Positions 9,187 through 19,552 are shown, counted from the stretch's first letter. The stretch is DNA of 64,000 bases from Thermopolyspora flexuosa (GCF_006716785.1 NZ_VFPQ01000001.1:310001-374000), one strand, 5' to 3'. A program made the numbers and translations. Notes: a model not told the origin generated them from the letters alone.

Positions 9187-10551
9187 ATGGCGGAGCAGAC
9201 GGGAACGATCGGTCCCGACCCCTGGGCGGCGTTCGGGGCGGTGCTGCGGATGTGGCGGGAGCGGCGTGGGCTGAGCCTGCGCGGGCTGGCCGAGCGGATC
9301 CGGTGGGACCACTCGGTGATCGGAAAGTGGGAGCAGGGCCGGAACGCGCCGTCCGCCGACGCGATCACGGCGCTGGAGAGCGCCCTGGAGACCGGCGGGG
9401 AGCTGACCGAGGCCGCGCTGCGTGCGCAGGCGATGGAACTCGAACGGTTACGGGGAGAGATTCGGCGGTTGCGCAGCCGTACCCTGCCCGCGAGGACCGA
9501 GAGCAAAGAGGATGACGACGACATGGAACGGCGCGCGGCGATGCAGATCCTCGCCGGGCTCGGGACCACGGCGGTCGTGCCGCCGAGCGTGATCCAGGCG
9601 ATCCTGACTCAGGTAAACCGCGCTATCGGCGATCGGGACGGCTACGGGCTTGACGAGTGGGAGCGAACCATCTGGGAGTACTCCTATCGCGGCACGACCG
9701 GGCCGCTCGGAGCCACGATCCAAGGTCTGGCGGCGGACATCGTCGAGGTGGGGCGTCTGCTGGATCGCAGTACCGATCCGCTCGCACGTGCCGGGCTGCT
9801 CCGGGTGAGTTCTCAGCTTTCCGCACTGCTTGCTGGAGAGCTGGATGACGTGGGTAGCCATCACGCGGCCTGGCAGGCATGGCGGACCGCGCGACGGGCC
9901 GCCGACGCCTCCGGGGACCGCGACCTCGCCGTGTGGATTCGCGCCAGGGAGGCGACTGCGGCGTACTTCCTCGGGAAACCGGTCGAGGTGGTCACCCGTC
10001 TGGTCGATGAGGCCATCGGATTCGCCAAGGGCGCGCCGAGCGCCGGGCTGGCCAAGGCGTACGAGATCCGCGCCTTCGCGCTCGGCTCGCAGGGCGACGC
10101 AAGGGGGGCTCATGCCGCGTTGCGGGGCCTGTTCGAGGTGTTCGATCGGCTGCCGCACGCGGTCACCACCAACCGCCACCTGATCGGGTTCAGCTTCACC
10201 GAGGACCACGTGCGTTGGGATGCCGCCTACGTCTCCGCTCTCGTCGACGACAGGCGGCGGGCGTCACAGGCTCTCGATGCCGCGCTGACCATATACCCGC
10301 CCGAGCTTGTGCACGGCGTGGCGAATCTCCAGTACATGCAGTCCCTCAGCCTCGTCCGGGACGGCGACGTGGAGGAAGGGCTCAACCACGCCCTGACGAG
10401 TGCACAGGGGCTGCCCGTCAACGCGGCGCGGCGGCACATCGCCGGTCAGATCCTCAAGGCCCTGCCGGAGAAGGCGCGTACGTTGCCGGCCGCTCAACAG
10501 CTGCGCACCATCACCGAGCCGACCGCGGCTGTGTCGTATCCCCGAACGTGA
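9187..10551 (+). CDS. XRE-family regulator with TPR-like C-terminus, copy 2
   Basis: A 454-residue tandem paralogue of the preceding gene. The first 190 residues are nearly identical: the whole helix-turn-helix, the GGELTEAALRAQAME linker and ERRAAMQ block. The C-terminal TPR-like half has diverged much more, though landmarks such as RRAADASGDRDL, GAPSAGLA and LYPPELVHG (IYPPELVHG here) remain. The two proteins therefore probably bind the same operators but answer to different signals. The ribosome site and start context GCGAGGGGACATGG match copy 1. Confidence 0.86.
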   Translation: MAEQTGTIGPDPWAAFGAVLRMWRERRGLSLRGLAERIRWDHSVIGKWEQGRNAPSADAITALESALETGGELTEAALRAQAMELERLRGEIRRLRSRTLPARTESKEDDDDMERRAAMQILAGLGTTAVVPPSVIQAILTQVNRAIGDRDGYGLDEWERTIWEYSYRGTTGPLGATIQGLAADIVEVGRLLDRSTDPLARAGLLRVSSQLSALLAGELDDVGSHHAAWQAWRTARRAADASGDRDLAVWIRAREATAAYFLGKPVEVVTRLVDEAIGFAKGAPSAGLAKAYEIRAFALGSQGDARGAHAALRGLFEVFDRLPHAVTTNRHLIGFSFTEDHVRWDAAYVSALVDDRRRASQALDAALTIYPPELVHGVANLQYMQSLSLVRDGDVEEGLNHALTSAQGLPVNAARRHIAGQILKALPEKARTLPAAQQLRTITEPTAAVSYPRT

Positions 10552-10937
10552 TCGACGGATATCGGCGACGAGGATTCCGCGTGACCGGTGCAGGTGTTCG
10601 CCAAACCACCGGAAACCGCTGAAACTTTCCGCGTCGAGTCAGGGCGAAGGCGAGACGGGTGGTGACGTTGGGCGAGCGCCGTACGGCTGGACTTACTTTC
10701 TCCGGGCAAGGGTGAGACGTTCCTGGCACGCGTACTGCCTCGGAATGGGAGCCCTTAGCATTTCCCGGCGCATTCCACGGGCCACGGAAAGGGATTCGGC
10801 GGCCTGTCACTCCGATGTCGTGCGGAGTTTTCCGGGCCCGCTCTGTAGACGCACCACGTGCGCGCCGGCGGCGTCGCGCCGGACAGGCGAGGCCGGTAGG
10901 CCGTCGCCGGGCTCGGGGATGACGCTTCGGCGGAGGT
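10552..10937. other. Intergenic region without a recognisable gene
   Basis: About 390 bp separate the second XRE gene from the terminator of the opposing DUF3455 gene. I see no credible coding frame or RNA gene. One CCGTACGG motif lies at about 10679. The stretch around 10610-10800 is less GC-rich than its neighbours and could hold a promoter, but no clear -35/-10 pair stands out. Confidence 0.5.
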
Positions 10938-10973
10938 GCGCCCCCGCCCGGGGCCTACGCCGGGCGGGGGCGC
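10938..10973 (-). terminator. Strong GC hairpin terminator
   Basis: A 14-bp perfect stem (GCGCCCCCGCCCGG / CCGGGCGGGGGCGC) with an 8-nt loop lies 30 bp past the stop of the minus-strand DUF3455 gene. It has no U-tract, which is common for actinomycete terminators. It could also stop read-through from the plus-strand XRE gene. Confidence 0.7.
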
Positions 10974-11002
10974 GGTATGCGGAGGTGGTTATCGGTGCGG
11001 AG

Positions 11003-11611
11003 TCAGCGGTTCTTCGCGGCGAAGAAGCGGTACTGCGCCCGGTACGGCACGCTCTTGATCTCGCCGTCCTTGCAGGCCCGGGTGGGGGCGGCGCCGCCGC
11101 TGGTGGCGAGGCGCTGGATGTAGGTGACGCGGCCGAACAGGCCGTTGCCGCGGGTCTTGGTGGCCTCGAGCAGGAGGTGCGGGATCGTGCCCTTGACCTC
11201 GACGTTGGCGATCGCCTTGCCCTCGACGAGCGAGCCGTCCCGGATCGACTGCCAGCTCGGGCCGCGGAAATGGACCGCCACGGGCCGGTCGCCGGGGCCG
11301 AACAGGGTCGCGACCGGCTCGACGAACTCCCACGTGCCGCCGGTGCACTCGTAGATCTGGACGCCCTTGGCGGAGAAGGTGCCGATGGGGACGTTGCCCG
11401 CGGGCGGCCTCAGCTTGGCGGAAACCGGGGTGGCCGGGCGCGGCTTGACCGCGGCCTCGACGCCTCGGTGGCCTGCGTGCGGGGGGACGGGACGTGGGTT
11501 GGGGGTGGCTTCGGCGGCTCCGGAAAACGCGGCGATGAGGCCGGTCCCGAGCAGGCCGGTGGCGGCGACACGCCGCAGGGACGAAACAGACGCCTTGAGG
11601 GAGATACCCAT
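11003..11611 (-). CDS. Exported DUF3455-family protein
   Basis: A 202-residue protein. The start at 11611 is chosen because a GGGGG ribosome site precedes it and it yields a clean signal peptide: basic start, hydrophobic core VAATGLLGTGLIAAFSGAAE and cleavage near AEATPN. The mature part opens with a Pro-rich linker. It then has the DUF3455 pattern: GVQIYECTGGTWEFVEPVATLFG, a GPSWQ segment and a conserved second half ending TYIQRLATSGG. Members are secreted proteins of unknown role, often with a pair of cysteines; here one Cys is in YECTGG and one in RACKDG. Confidence 0.75.
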   Translation of the reverse strand: MGISLKASVSSLRRVAATGLLGTGLIAAFSGAAEATPNPRPVPPHAGHRGVEAAVKPRPATPVSAKLRPPAGNVPIGTFSAKGVQIYECTGGTWEFVEPVATLFGPGDRPVAVHFRGPSWQSIRDGSLVEGKAIANVEVKGTIPHLLLEATKTRGNGLFGRVTYIQRLATSGGAAPTRACKDGEIKSVPYRAQYRFFAAKNR

Positions 11612-11949
11612 CCAGACCCCCGTGACTCGTGTGGCGTGGGACAACGGCGACGATACCCGGCCGAGCTGATAAATGCAGCGTTATTCAGAAAAATCGAATC
11701 GTGGCCGACGCGTGCCCATCGGAGTGCCGCGAAACGGCCCGGCCGCAGGCGGGCTTCAGATAATTCCGAGCCGACACGAAATTCGATTGTGCAATCGTCA
11801 CGAAAACCGTGCCCGGGTGTCACGAAATCGACCCGCCGGGACCCGGGGATTTCGCGCACCGGAGGTGAGCCGGCGGTGCGTGCCGGGTCCGTCGGCCTCG
11901 CACGGGCCGTCGCGGCGGCGTGCGCGGGAGGCGGCCGCCCGGCGGCGGG
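11612..11949. other. Intergenic region with AT-rich core
   Basis: This 338-bp gap separates the DUF3455 start from the end of the ABC export operon. It contains no supportable gene. An AT-rich patch at about 11668-11705 (GATAAATGCAGCGTTATTC and flanks) is the likeliest place for the DUF3455 promoter on the minus strand, but I cannot name exact -35/-10 boxes. Confidence 0.4.
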
Positions 11950-13158
11950 TCAGCGCAGGGCCTCGACGGGTTCCAGGCGGGCGGCGCGCAGCGCGGGGTA
12001 GAGGCCGGCGAGGAGGCCGACCAGGGCTCCGGCGACGGGGGCGGCGACGGCGAGGCGGATGTCGAGGAGCGGGGTCCACTGGCGTACGGCGGAGACGGCG
12101 ACGACGGCGACGATGCCGAGGCTCGCCCCGACGACGCCGCCCGCCAGGCCGACGAGGGTGGATTCCAGGAGGAACTGGACGGCGATGTGCCGGCGGGCGG
12201 CGCCGAGGGCGCGGCGCAGGCCGATCTCGGCGACGCGCTCCATGACCGTCACCAGGGTGACGTTGGCGATGCCGACGGCGCCGACCACGAGGGAGACCAG
12301 GCCGAGCACGAGGAAGAGGGCGTTGACGTCCTGCTCCACGGCGTCGCGGGCGCGCGTGGGGGTGGGCGGCACGATCACCTGCAGTTCGCCCGCGCGGCCC
12401 GGGCTGAGGGCGAGCGGGGCCTGGCGGGCGATGAGGTCGGCGGCCCCCAGGGAGGTGCCGATGACCACGCGGGTGACGTGGCGCAGGCCGAGGTCGGGGC
12501 CGATGGTGGGCGGGACGATCACGGCCGCGGAGAGCGCGCGTTCGCGCTTGAGGTCGCCGAGGATGCCGATCACGGTGTAGGCGCGGCCGCGGATGAACAC
12601 GGCGGGCAGGTTCTCCAGGCGGGAGACGCCGAGCATGCGGGCGGCGTCCGCGCCGAGGACGGCCACGCGGTCGCGGCGGGCGACGTGGCCGGCGTCGAAG
12701 AACCGGCCCTTGAGCAGCCGTCCGCCGGTCGCCTCGGGGAGGGTGGGGGAGGCGGCGACGACCGGCAGCGTCCGGTCGGCGACCCGGGTCGGGTCGACCA
12801 GCGTGTTCGACCGTACGGCAAGGCCGGAGCTTTCCCTGGTCTGCGCGATCGCGGCGGCCGCGACCACGCCGCGCAGCCGGGCCAGCTCCTCGGGCGCGTT
12901 CCAGCCGATCGGCGCCTCGTCGTCATCCGGCGCCTCGACGGTGACCGTGGTGGCGGTGAGCTCGTCGAAGCGGCCGACGATCTGGTTGCCGGCGGTCGCG
13001 GCGACGCCCAGGGTGACCACGAGCGTGGTGATCCCGATGACCGTGCCCAGGGCGGTCAGCGCGGTGCGCACCGGTCGTGCCAGCAGTCCGGCGAGCGCCT
13101 CGGCGAACAGGTCGCGCACGTCGGTACGGCCGCCGCGGGGCGTCGGCTTCGCGTTCAT
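11950..13158 (-). CDS. MacB-like ABC transporter permease
   Basis: A 402-residue permease of the MacB/FtsX type. One helix lies near the N-terminus (TALTALGTVIGITTLVVTLGVAAT), a large extracytoplasmic MacB-PCD domain spans about 55-270, and three C-terminal helices follow (ALFLVLGLVSLVVGAVGIANV, GLAGGVVGASLGIVAVVAVSAV, APVAGALVGLLAGLYPA). The family couples ATP hydrolysis to mechanical work on substrates outside the membrane, such as peptides, antibiotics or lipoproteins. It is the last gene of a four-gene operon: lipoprotein, adaptor, ATPase, permease. The ATPase stop is 33 bp upstream. Confidence 0.9.
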   Translation of the reverse strand: MNAKPTPRGGRTDVRDLFAEALAGLLARPVRTALTALGTVIGITTLVVTLGVAATAGNQIVGRFDELTATTVTVEAPDDDEAPIGWNAPEELARLRGVVAAAAIAQTRESSGLAVRSNTLVDPTRVADRTLPVVAASPTLPEATGGRLLKGRFFDAGHVARRDRVAVLGADAARMLGVSRLENLPAVFIRGRAYTVIGILGDLKRERALSAAVIVPPTIGPDLGLRHVTRVVIGTSLGAADLIARQAPLALSPGRAGELQVIVPPTPTRARDAVEQDVNALFLVLGLVSLVVGAVGIANVTLVTVMERVAEIGLRRALGAARRHIAVQFLLESTLVGLAGGVVGASLGIVAVVAVSAVRQWTPLLDIRLAVAAPVAGALVGLLAGLYPALRAARLEPVEALR

Positions 13159-13191
13159 CCGATGGTTCTCCGTGCTGGTCGCGGGCGGCCG

Positions 13192-13909
<718 letters not shown>

Positions 13910-13932
<23 letters not shown>

Positions 13933-15859
13933 GGTCGCCCTCCTTCAGCGTGCCCGGGACGACGGGAGTGACCTGGACCTTGCCCGCGGCGGTGAGGCCG
14001 GTGCGCACCTCGACGTCGCGGGTGCGGTCCGGGGCGTACTCCACCTGCACCCGGGGTTTGCCGTCGGCGGAGGTGACCACGGCGCCGACGGGCACGGTGA
14101 GCACCTCGTCCTCGGTCGCGCCCACCGTGATGCGGGCGGTGACCGCGGCGCCGACGAGCGACCGCAGGCCCTTGGCCGACCTGACCTGGAGCAGGACGGC
14201 CTCGGCGCCCAGGTCGGGGCGGGCCTCCTGGCCGCCGGCGCCGGTGCCGCGGCCCGGCTCGCCGGTGGCGGCGGTGGCGGCGCGGGCCTTCTCGCCGAGG
14301 GCGACGAGCGTGGCGGGGTACGAGCGGCCGCCGTCGAGCTCGACGGTCGCCGGCATGCCGGATCGGAGCAGCTCGGCCTCCCGGACGTCCACCGATCCGG
14401 TGACCATGAAGGTGGAGCCGGTCACCACGGCCACCCGGTCCAGGACGATCTCGCCGGCCCGCACCTCGACCTTGTCCACGCGGGCGGGCAGGTCGGGCAG
14501 GAAGACGATCTCACCGGCCGGGATGCTCAGGCCGTACGTGCGCTCGTACGCGGCGAGGATCTCCCGGGCGGCGGCCAGGTTCCGCTCGCTGTTGCGCACC
14601 TTGAGGTCGAGCACGCCGCGGTCGCGGGCCTGCCGGAGCGCCTGCTCGGCGGCGAGCACGGACTCCCGCGCGGTGCGTACGGCACGGCGCAGCTCTTCCA
14701 GGCGTTTGGCGTGGGCCGCGGCCGCCTGTGCCTCGAACGCCTCGAGGGCGGCCTCGGCCGCGGCGAGGTTGCGCTCCGCGGCGACGACGGCGGCGCGGAG
14801 CCGCTCGGGGTCGGCGGGCGGCGCGGACGCCGTGGGCTGGGCGCTCGGCTGGGCGGCCGGCGCCGTGGGGTTGGCCGCGGGGGTCCCGGCGGCCGGGGCA
14901 CCGCCGGCGGGGGTGCCCGGACGGGTGGGCGCGGCCTTAGCCTCGGCGAGCGCGCGGCGGGCGTCCGCCAGGTCCTCCTGAGCCACCTCCACGGCACGGC
15001 GCAGCTCCCGCTGCCGGACCGCGTCCTCCGGGCTCATCGTCCGCGCCTCGGCGTCGGCGAGGTTGCGCCGGGCGTCGCGCAGGTCGGCACGCGCGTTGGC
15101 GAGCTTCGCCTTGAGCACGGTGAGGTCGCGCGCCTCCCGGGCCGCCTTCCGGTCGGCGCGCAGCGTCTCCTCGGCGGTGCGTACCGCCTGGCGCAGCTCG
15201 GCGAGGGTCCGCCGTTCGGTGATCCCGGGCTCCTGGGCCCGGTACCCCTTGCCCGCGTACCACCGCCGCACCGCGTCCGCCGTCGCCCGGTCGAACACGC
15301 CCGACACCCGCACGCCGTACCCCATGCGGCGCAGCGCCCGCTGCAGCTGGCGCACGTCGGCGCCCCTGGTCCCCGGCGTGATGGTGCGGTGCATCGGCAC
15401 CGTGCCCTCGAGGGCGAACACCGGCCGCCCGTCGACCTCCAGCAGCACGGCGCCCTCGGTGAGCCGGCCGACGCGCGGCGCCCTGGTCACCCGCTGCCCG
15501 CCGCCTCCGCCCGCGGCGGCCCCCGCCACGCCCGCACCGACGTCCCCGGCGGCGCCGCCGGTGCCGCCCACGGCCCCCGCGAGCGTGACCGGCACCGGCG
15601 AGCCGTACTCCAGCCGCCCGCTCACCGCCACGGTGCTGGTGAGCCGCTCGCGGGTCACCGGGGCGGTGACCAGCGACGGCGCGGGCGGGCGGCGCGCGGC
15701 GGCCTCGTCGGCGGGGGAGCGCAGCCGGGTGCCGACCACCCAGCCGACGGCGGCGATCGCCAGGACGGCGGCGATGGCGCCCCCGAGCAGGCGACGCGGC
15801 GACCGCATGGCGGCACCGCCGTCGGCGGTGGGGGCGCGCCGCCGGGACCTCCCGCGCAC
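13910..15859 (-). CDS. Periplasmic-adaptor-like protein with peptidoglycan-binding domain
   Basis: A 649-residue membrane-anchored adaptor of the MacA/HlyD kind. One helix spans about 25-47. A putative peptidoglycan-binding segment lies at about 160-205 (GTRGADVRQLQRALRRMGYGVRVSG, FDRATADAVRRW). A very long Ala/Arg/Glu coiled-coil hairpin (about 215-420) is broken by a Pro/Ala/Gly linker near 310-350. The C-terminal barrel domains include DKVEVRAGEIVLDRVAVVTG. In Gram-positives such adaptors work with a MacB-like ATPase and permease to move substrates out through the wall. GGGGAG precedes the GTG at 15859; MRSPRR at 15808 is an alternative start. Confidence 0.85.
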
Positions 15860-15865
15860 CGGCGC

Positions 15866-16768
15866 CTACTCCCCGAAGCCGTACTCGTCGCTCACCCGCC
15901 GGCCGATGTCCGCCTCCTTCGGCGCGTAGGCCGCGTAGAACTCCCTGCCGCACTCCAGGTCGTCCAGCGCCTCCTTGATCTCCCGGGTGAGGTACGGCCT
16001 GGCCTCGTCGGCCGTGATGGAGGGGATGGTCACGATGCCCGGCGGGTCCTCCTTCACCCCGGGCGGCGGGGTGTGCAGCCCGCTGCTGACCCGGTTCATC
16101 TCGGCGTTGTACTTCTTCAGGCCGCGCTCGGCGAGCGCCACCGGCGTGTCGGACTCGACCGCGTACCCTTTGCCCTTCAGGCAGTCGGCCATCTGCCCGG
16201 CGAGCCGGACCAGCCGCGCGTCCCCGTCGAGCTCCCGGGCTTTGAGCTCGGCCCAGCGCTTCCTGACCTTGTCCAGGCGGTCGAAGAAGGAGGACACCTC
16301 CTTGCCGGTGACCTCTTTCACCGCCCGGGACAGGCACTCGTCGCGGGCCTTCTCGTAGGCGCCCCGTTGCGCCCCGGAGAGCGACTCCTGGATCTTCACG
16401 TTGGGATCCAGGGCCTCCTCGTCGTCCGGGTTGACGAGCGCTTCGGTGCCGAACTCCTTCGGGTAGACGATCCGCGACCAGACCCCGAAGCCGTACTTCT
16501 CGCGGTATCGCCGCATTGCCGCGTAGTCACCGGCGGCGAGTTTGATCTCCTCCTCGGTCTTCTCCTCCGGGAGATAGGGGACGTACCGGAAGCCCTGCTG
16601 CTTCATGCAGTCGGCGATCGCCGACTCGACGCGGTACTGCGCGCTCTGCTCCTGCGGTGCGGGGGAGGACGGGGCGGGCAGGGCGGCCGAGGTGTCGTCA
16701 CCGCACGCGGTGAGCAGGGCCAGGGATAGGACGGCCAACGCGGCCTTCGGCACAGAACGGACGAACAT
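15866..16768 (-). CDS. Lipoprotein, first gene of the ABC export operon
   Basis: A 300-residue lipoprotein. The ATG at 16768 has GAGG at the right distance. The signal peptide MFVRSVPKAALAVLSLALLTAC ends in lipobox LTAC, with the lipidated Cys at 22. The mature part is charged and alpha-helical. It has three more cysteines in similar settings (IADCMKQQGF, RDECLSRAV, MADCLKGKGY), which suggests an internal repeat of a C-x2-3-G unit. The stop is only 6 bp before the adaptor's start, so the genes are co-transcribed. It may deliver or receive the exported substrate. No known family is recognised. Confidence 0.75.
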   Translation of the reverse strand: MFVRSVPKAALAVLSLALLTACGDDTSAALPAPSSPAPQEQSAQYRVESAIADCMKQQGFRYVPYLPEEKTEEEIKLAAGDYAAMRRYREKYGFGVWSRIVYPKEFGTEALVNPDDEEALDPNVKIQESLSGAQRGAYEKARDECLSRAVKEVTGKEVSSFFDRLDKVRKRWAELKARELDGDARLVRLAGQMADCLKGKGYAVESDTPVALAERGLKKYNAEMNRVSSGLHTPPPGVKEDPPGIVTIPSITADEARPYLTREIKEALDDLECGREFYAAYAPKEADIGRRVSDEYGFGE

Positions 16769-16887
16769 CCGGACCTCACATCGGTAGCCGGGCATGGTCG
16801 ATCAGGCGTACGTCGCGGATGACGCCGCCGAAGGAGCGCTTGGGGTGCGACGCCCGAATCCGGGCGCGGTGCCACAGCGGGCGAGAG

Positions 16888-17886
16888 TCAGAGCAGGGCG
16901 TGCCGGCGCGCGCGGACGGGCACGGCCGCCGACACGAGGGCCAGCAGGGCCAGCACGGCCCAGTGGGACAGGTCGTGGGACGGGAACCGGGCGTGGTTCT
17001 CGACCAGGTGCACGAGCGTGACCAGCGCATACATGCCGCCCGCGACGGCCCAGCGCAGGTCGCCCGTCACCCGCCCGGCCAGGATCGCCAGGCCGAACAC
17101 GGCGAGTTCGAGCACGAGCCGTGCGACGGTGCGCGGCGTGGCGGCGGTGGCCTCGAGCCAGGCCGGGTCGGTGAGCGCCACCGCGGGTACGGCGAGCCAC
17201 CACCACGAGGAGCGGACGCGGGGCCGCCCGCCGCGCAGCGCGAGCACGAGCAGCGCGCCGAACAGCAGGGCGTACCCGGTCACCGGGGCGATCGGGCCGC
17301 CGAGGGAGTGGAGCGGGGCCTCGTGCCACACCCCGGCCCCCGGCCAGAGCGCGTCGGGGTACACGGGCAGGAGCGTGGCCCCCAGCCATGGCCGCCCCAG
17401 GGCCAGCCCGGCCGTCTTCACCCCGCCGGCCGCGACGAGCGGGAGCGCGAGGGCGAACCGGCCGCGCAGTACGGCGAGCAGGGTGAGCGCCGACAACCCC
17501 GTCCAGAGCGGCACGGATCCGGCGTACCGCACGAGCGTGGCGAGGTTGAGCACGGCGAGCACGGTCGCGCCGAGGTGGAGGCCGTCGGCCCAGGCGGGGC
17601 CGGTGGCCGCGTACGTCAGCCGGGTGCGCAGCCCGCCGGCGACGAGCGCGAGCGCCTCGCGCGGCGCGGGCATGCTCCGGCCGGGCTCGGCGACGTCGAG
17701 GACGGTGCCGAGCAGCTCCTCGCCGTGGGCGGCGCGGTAGGCGGGCGGGTAGGCGAGCAGCAGCCGCCGGTACCGGTGCTCCAGCCTGGCGAGCCGGAGG
17801 TCCGCGTCGCGCCGCGGCCCGGCCGTGCCGCACGCCGTACCACCGGCCGTGCTCGCCAACCGGCTCCCCGCCCTGGTCCCGGTCAC
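16888..17886 (-). CDS. Multi-helix membrane protein paired with PadR
   Basis: A 332-residue membrane protein. The cytoplasmic N-terminus (about 30-85) carries the RLEHRYRRLLLAYPPAYRAAHGEELLG pattern seen in many actinobacterial proteins encoded next to PadR regulators. Seven or eight hydrophobic helices follow, to the C-terminus. It starts with an ATGA overlap on the PadR stop, so it is translationally coupled and controlled by that repressor. Substrate and role are unknown; an envelope or stress function is only a guess from the context. Confidence 0.75.
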   Translation of the reverse strand: MTGTRAGSRLASTAGGTACGTAGPRRDADLRLARLEHRYRRLLLAYPPAYRAAHGEELLGTVLDVAEPGRSMPAPREALALVAGGLRTRLTYAATGPAWADGLHLGATVLAVLNLATLVRYAGSVPLWTGLSALTLLAVLRGRFALALPLVAAGGVKTAGLALGRPWLGATLLPVYPDALWPGAGVWHEAPLHSLGGPIAPVTGYALLFGALLVLALRGGRPRVRSSWWWLAVPAVALTDPAWLEATAATPRTVARLVLELAVFGLAILAGRVTGDLRWAVAGGMYALVTLVHLVENHARFPSHDLSHWAVLALLALVSAAVPVRARRHALL

Positions 17887-18221
17887 GCGAACGCCTCGCC
17901 GGAGCCGAGGAGCCCGGCCACGACCGAGGCGGCCTGGCGCATGCGCGCCGCCTCCTCGATCACCATGCGGCGGCCGTCGTCGGTGAGGCGGAAGTACCGG
18001 CGCTGCCGCCCGTCCACCACCTCCTCACGGTCCACCGTGATCACGTTGTTCGCGGCGAGCCGGTCGAGCGCGCCGTACAGGGTGCCGACGGCGAGCCGTA
18101 CCCGGCCCTCGGACAGGTCCATCACCCGTTTGATGATCCCGTGTCCGTGCAGCGGCCCGCTCAGCAGCGCGGCGAGGATGAAGTACGTGGGCTCGCTGAG
18201 CGCGGGTCTCCCCTTTGCCAT
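17883..18221 (-). CDS. PadR-family transcriptional repressor
   Basis: A 112-residue winged-helix regulator. The PadR core is clear: LSEPTYFILAALLSGPLHGHGIIKRV, then RLAVGTLYGALDRLAANNVI and the wing DGRQRRYFRLTDDGRR. A short dimerisation helix ends the protein. This is the small PadR-s2 form. The stop overlaps the next start as ATGA. A perfect inverted repeat with 9-bp arms lies at 18230-18252, nine bases before its start, and is almost certainly its own operator. Proteins of this family release DNA when they bind phenolics or drugs. Confidence 0.9.
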   Translation of the reverse strand: MAKGRPALSEPTYFILAALLSGPLHGHGIIKRVMDLSEGRVRLAVGTLYGALDRLAANNVITVDREEVVDGRQRRYFRLTDDGRRMVIEEAARMRQAASVVAGLLGSGEAFA

Positions 18222-18229
18222 GCGGCCAC

Positions 18230-18252
18230 CATACTTCGCCGCACGAAGTATG
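18230..18252. promoter_or_regulatory. Predicted PadR operator (inverted repeat)
   Basis: Arms CATACTTCG and CGAAGTATG are perfect complements around a 5-bp CCGCA spacer. ATAC...GTAT is the usual outer half-site of PadR operators. It lies directly upstream of the padR start and overlaps where its promoter or leader must be. It also lies upstream of the divergent ilvA, about 90 bp from that start. Confidence 0.8.
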
Positions 18253-18340
18253 ACAAGGCTGCCGAATCGGTAAGGCGCGGCACCCGGGGCACCGGGCGGC
18301 GCGGCGGCACGTGGCAGACTGCGGCCATGGAAGGTGCGCC

Positions 18341-19552
18341 ATGGCTGTCCAGGTGAACTTCGACGACATCGTCGCCGCCCGCAAGCTGCTCGACGGCGTG
18401 ATCACGCACACCCCGATGCCGCACTCCCGCGTGCTGTCCGAGCTGGTCGGCGGCCCGGTCTACCTGAAATGCGAGAACCTGCAGCGCGCCGGCTCGTTCA
18501 AGATCCGCGGGGCGTACGTGCGGATCGCCCGGCTGAGCGCGGAGGAGCGGGCGCGCGGGGTGGTCGCGGCGAGCGCGGGCAACCACGCCCAGGGGGTGGC
18601 GCTCGCCTCGAAGCTGGTCGGCACGCGGGCGACCGTGTACATGCCGGAGGGCGCGCCGCTGCCGAAGGTGGAGGCGACCCGGGCGTACGGCGCGCAGGTC
18701 GTGCTCACCGGGCAGACCGTGGACGTGGCGCTCGCCGAGGCGATGAAGTACGCCGAGCGGACCGGCGCGGTGTTCATCCACCCGTTCGACCACCCGGACG
18801 TGGTGGCCGGGCAGGGCACGCTCGGCCTGGAGATCGTCGACCAGCTGCCCGAGGTGGGCACGATCGTGCTCGCGATCGGCGGCGGGGGCCTCGCCGCCGG
18901 GGTGGCGCTCGCCGCCAAGACGCTGCGGCCCGGCGTACGGGTGGTGGGCGTGCAGGCGGAGAACGCGGCCGCGTTCCCGCTCTCGCTCGCCGCGGGCCGC
19001 CCGGTCACGGTCGAGCCGTCCCCGACGATGGCCGACGGCATCGCGGTGGGGCGGCCGGGCGACCTCACCTTCGAGATGATCCACTACCTGGTCGACCAGG
19101 TGGTCACGGTGTCCGAGGAGAGCCTGTCCCGGGCGCTGCTGCTCTGCCTGGAGCGGTCGAAGCTCGTGGTGGAGCCCGCCGGGGTGGCGGGGGTGGCCGC
19201 GCTGCTCGACCGGCCGCACATGGTGGAGCCGCCGGTCGCGGTGGTGCTCTCCGGCGGCAACATCGACCCGCTGCTGCTGTCGAAGCTGCTGCGCCACGGC
19301 CTCGCCGTCGCCGGCCGGTTCCTCGCCTTCCGCATCCGGCTCGCCGACCGGCCGGGCGCGCTCGCCGCGCTGCTCACCCGCATCGCCGACCTCGGCGCGA
19401 ACGTGATCGACGTGGTGCACGAGCGCATGGGCCCGCGGCTGCGCCTCGACGAGGCCGAGGTGCTGCTCCACCTGGAGACCAAGGGGCCCGACCACTGCGA
19501 GGAGGTGCTCCAGGCGCTCCGCGACGACGGCTACAAGCTCTTCTTCGGCTAG
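18341..19552 (+). CDS. ilvA: Threonine ammonia-lyase (deaminase)
   Basis: A 403-residue PLP enzyme (fold type II) that turns threonine into 2-oxobutanoate and ammonia, the first step towards isoleucine. The PLP lysine sits in RAGSFKIRGAY, the phosphate loop is AIGGGGLAAG, and the SAGNHAQGVA block is present. An ACT-like regulatory domain fills the last 80 residues (RLADRPGALAALLTRIADLGANVIDVVHER), which suggests allosteric control. The ATG at 18341 is preferred because GGAAGG precedes it. A PadR operator is nearby, but ilvA is unlikely to be its main target. Confidence 0.88.
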   Translation: MAVQVNFDDIVAARKLLDGVITHTPMPHSRVLSELVGGPVYLKCENLQRAGSFKIRGAYVRIARLSAEERARGVVAASAGNHAQGVALASKLVGTRATVYMPEGAPLPKVEATRAYGAQVVLTGQTVDVALAEAMKYAERTGAVFIHPFDHPDVVAGQGTLGLEIVDQLPEVGTIVLAIGGGGLAAGVALAAKTLRPGVRVVGVQAENAAAFPLSLAAGRPVTVEPSPTMADGIAVGRPGDLTFEMIHYLVDQVVTVSEESLSRALLLCLERSKLVVEPAGVAGVAALLDRPHMVEPPVAVVLSGGNIDPLLLSKLLRHGLAVAGRFLAFRIRLADRPGALAALLTRIADLGANVIDVVHERMGPRLRLDEAEVLLHLETKGPDHCEEVLQALRDDGYKLFFG

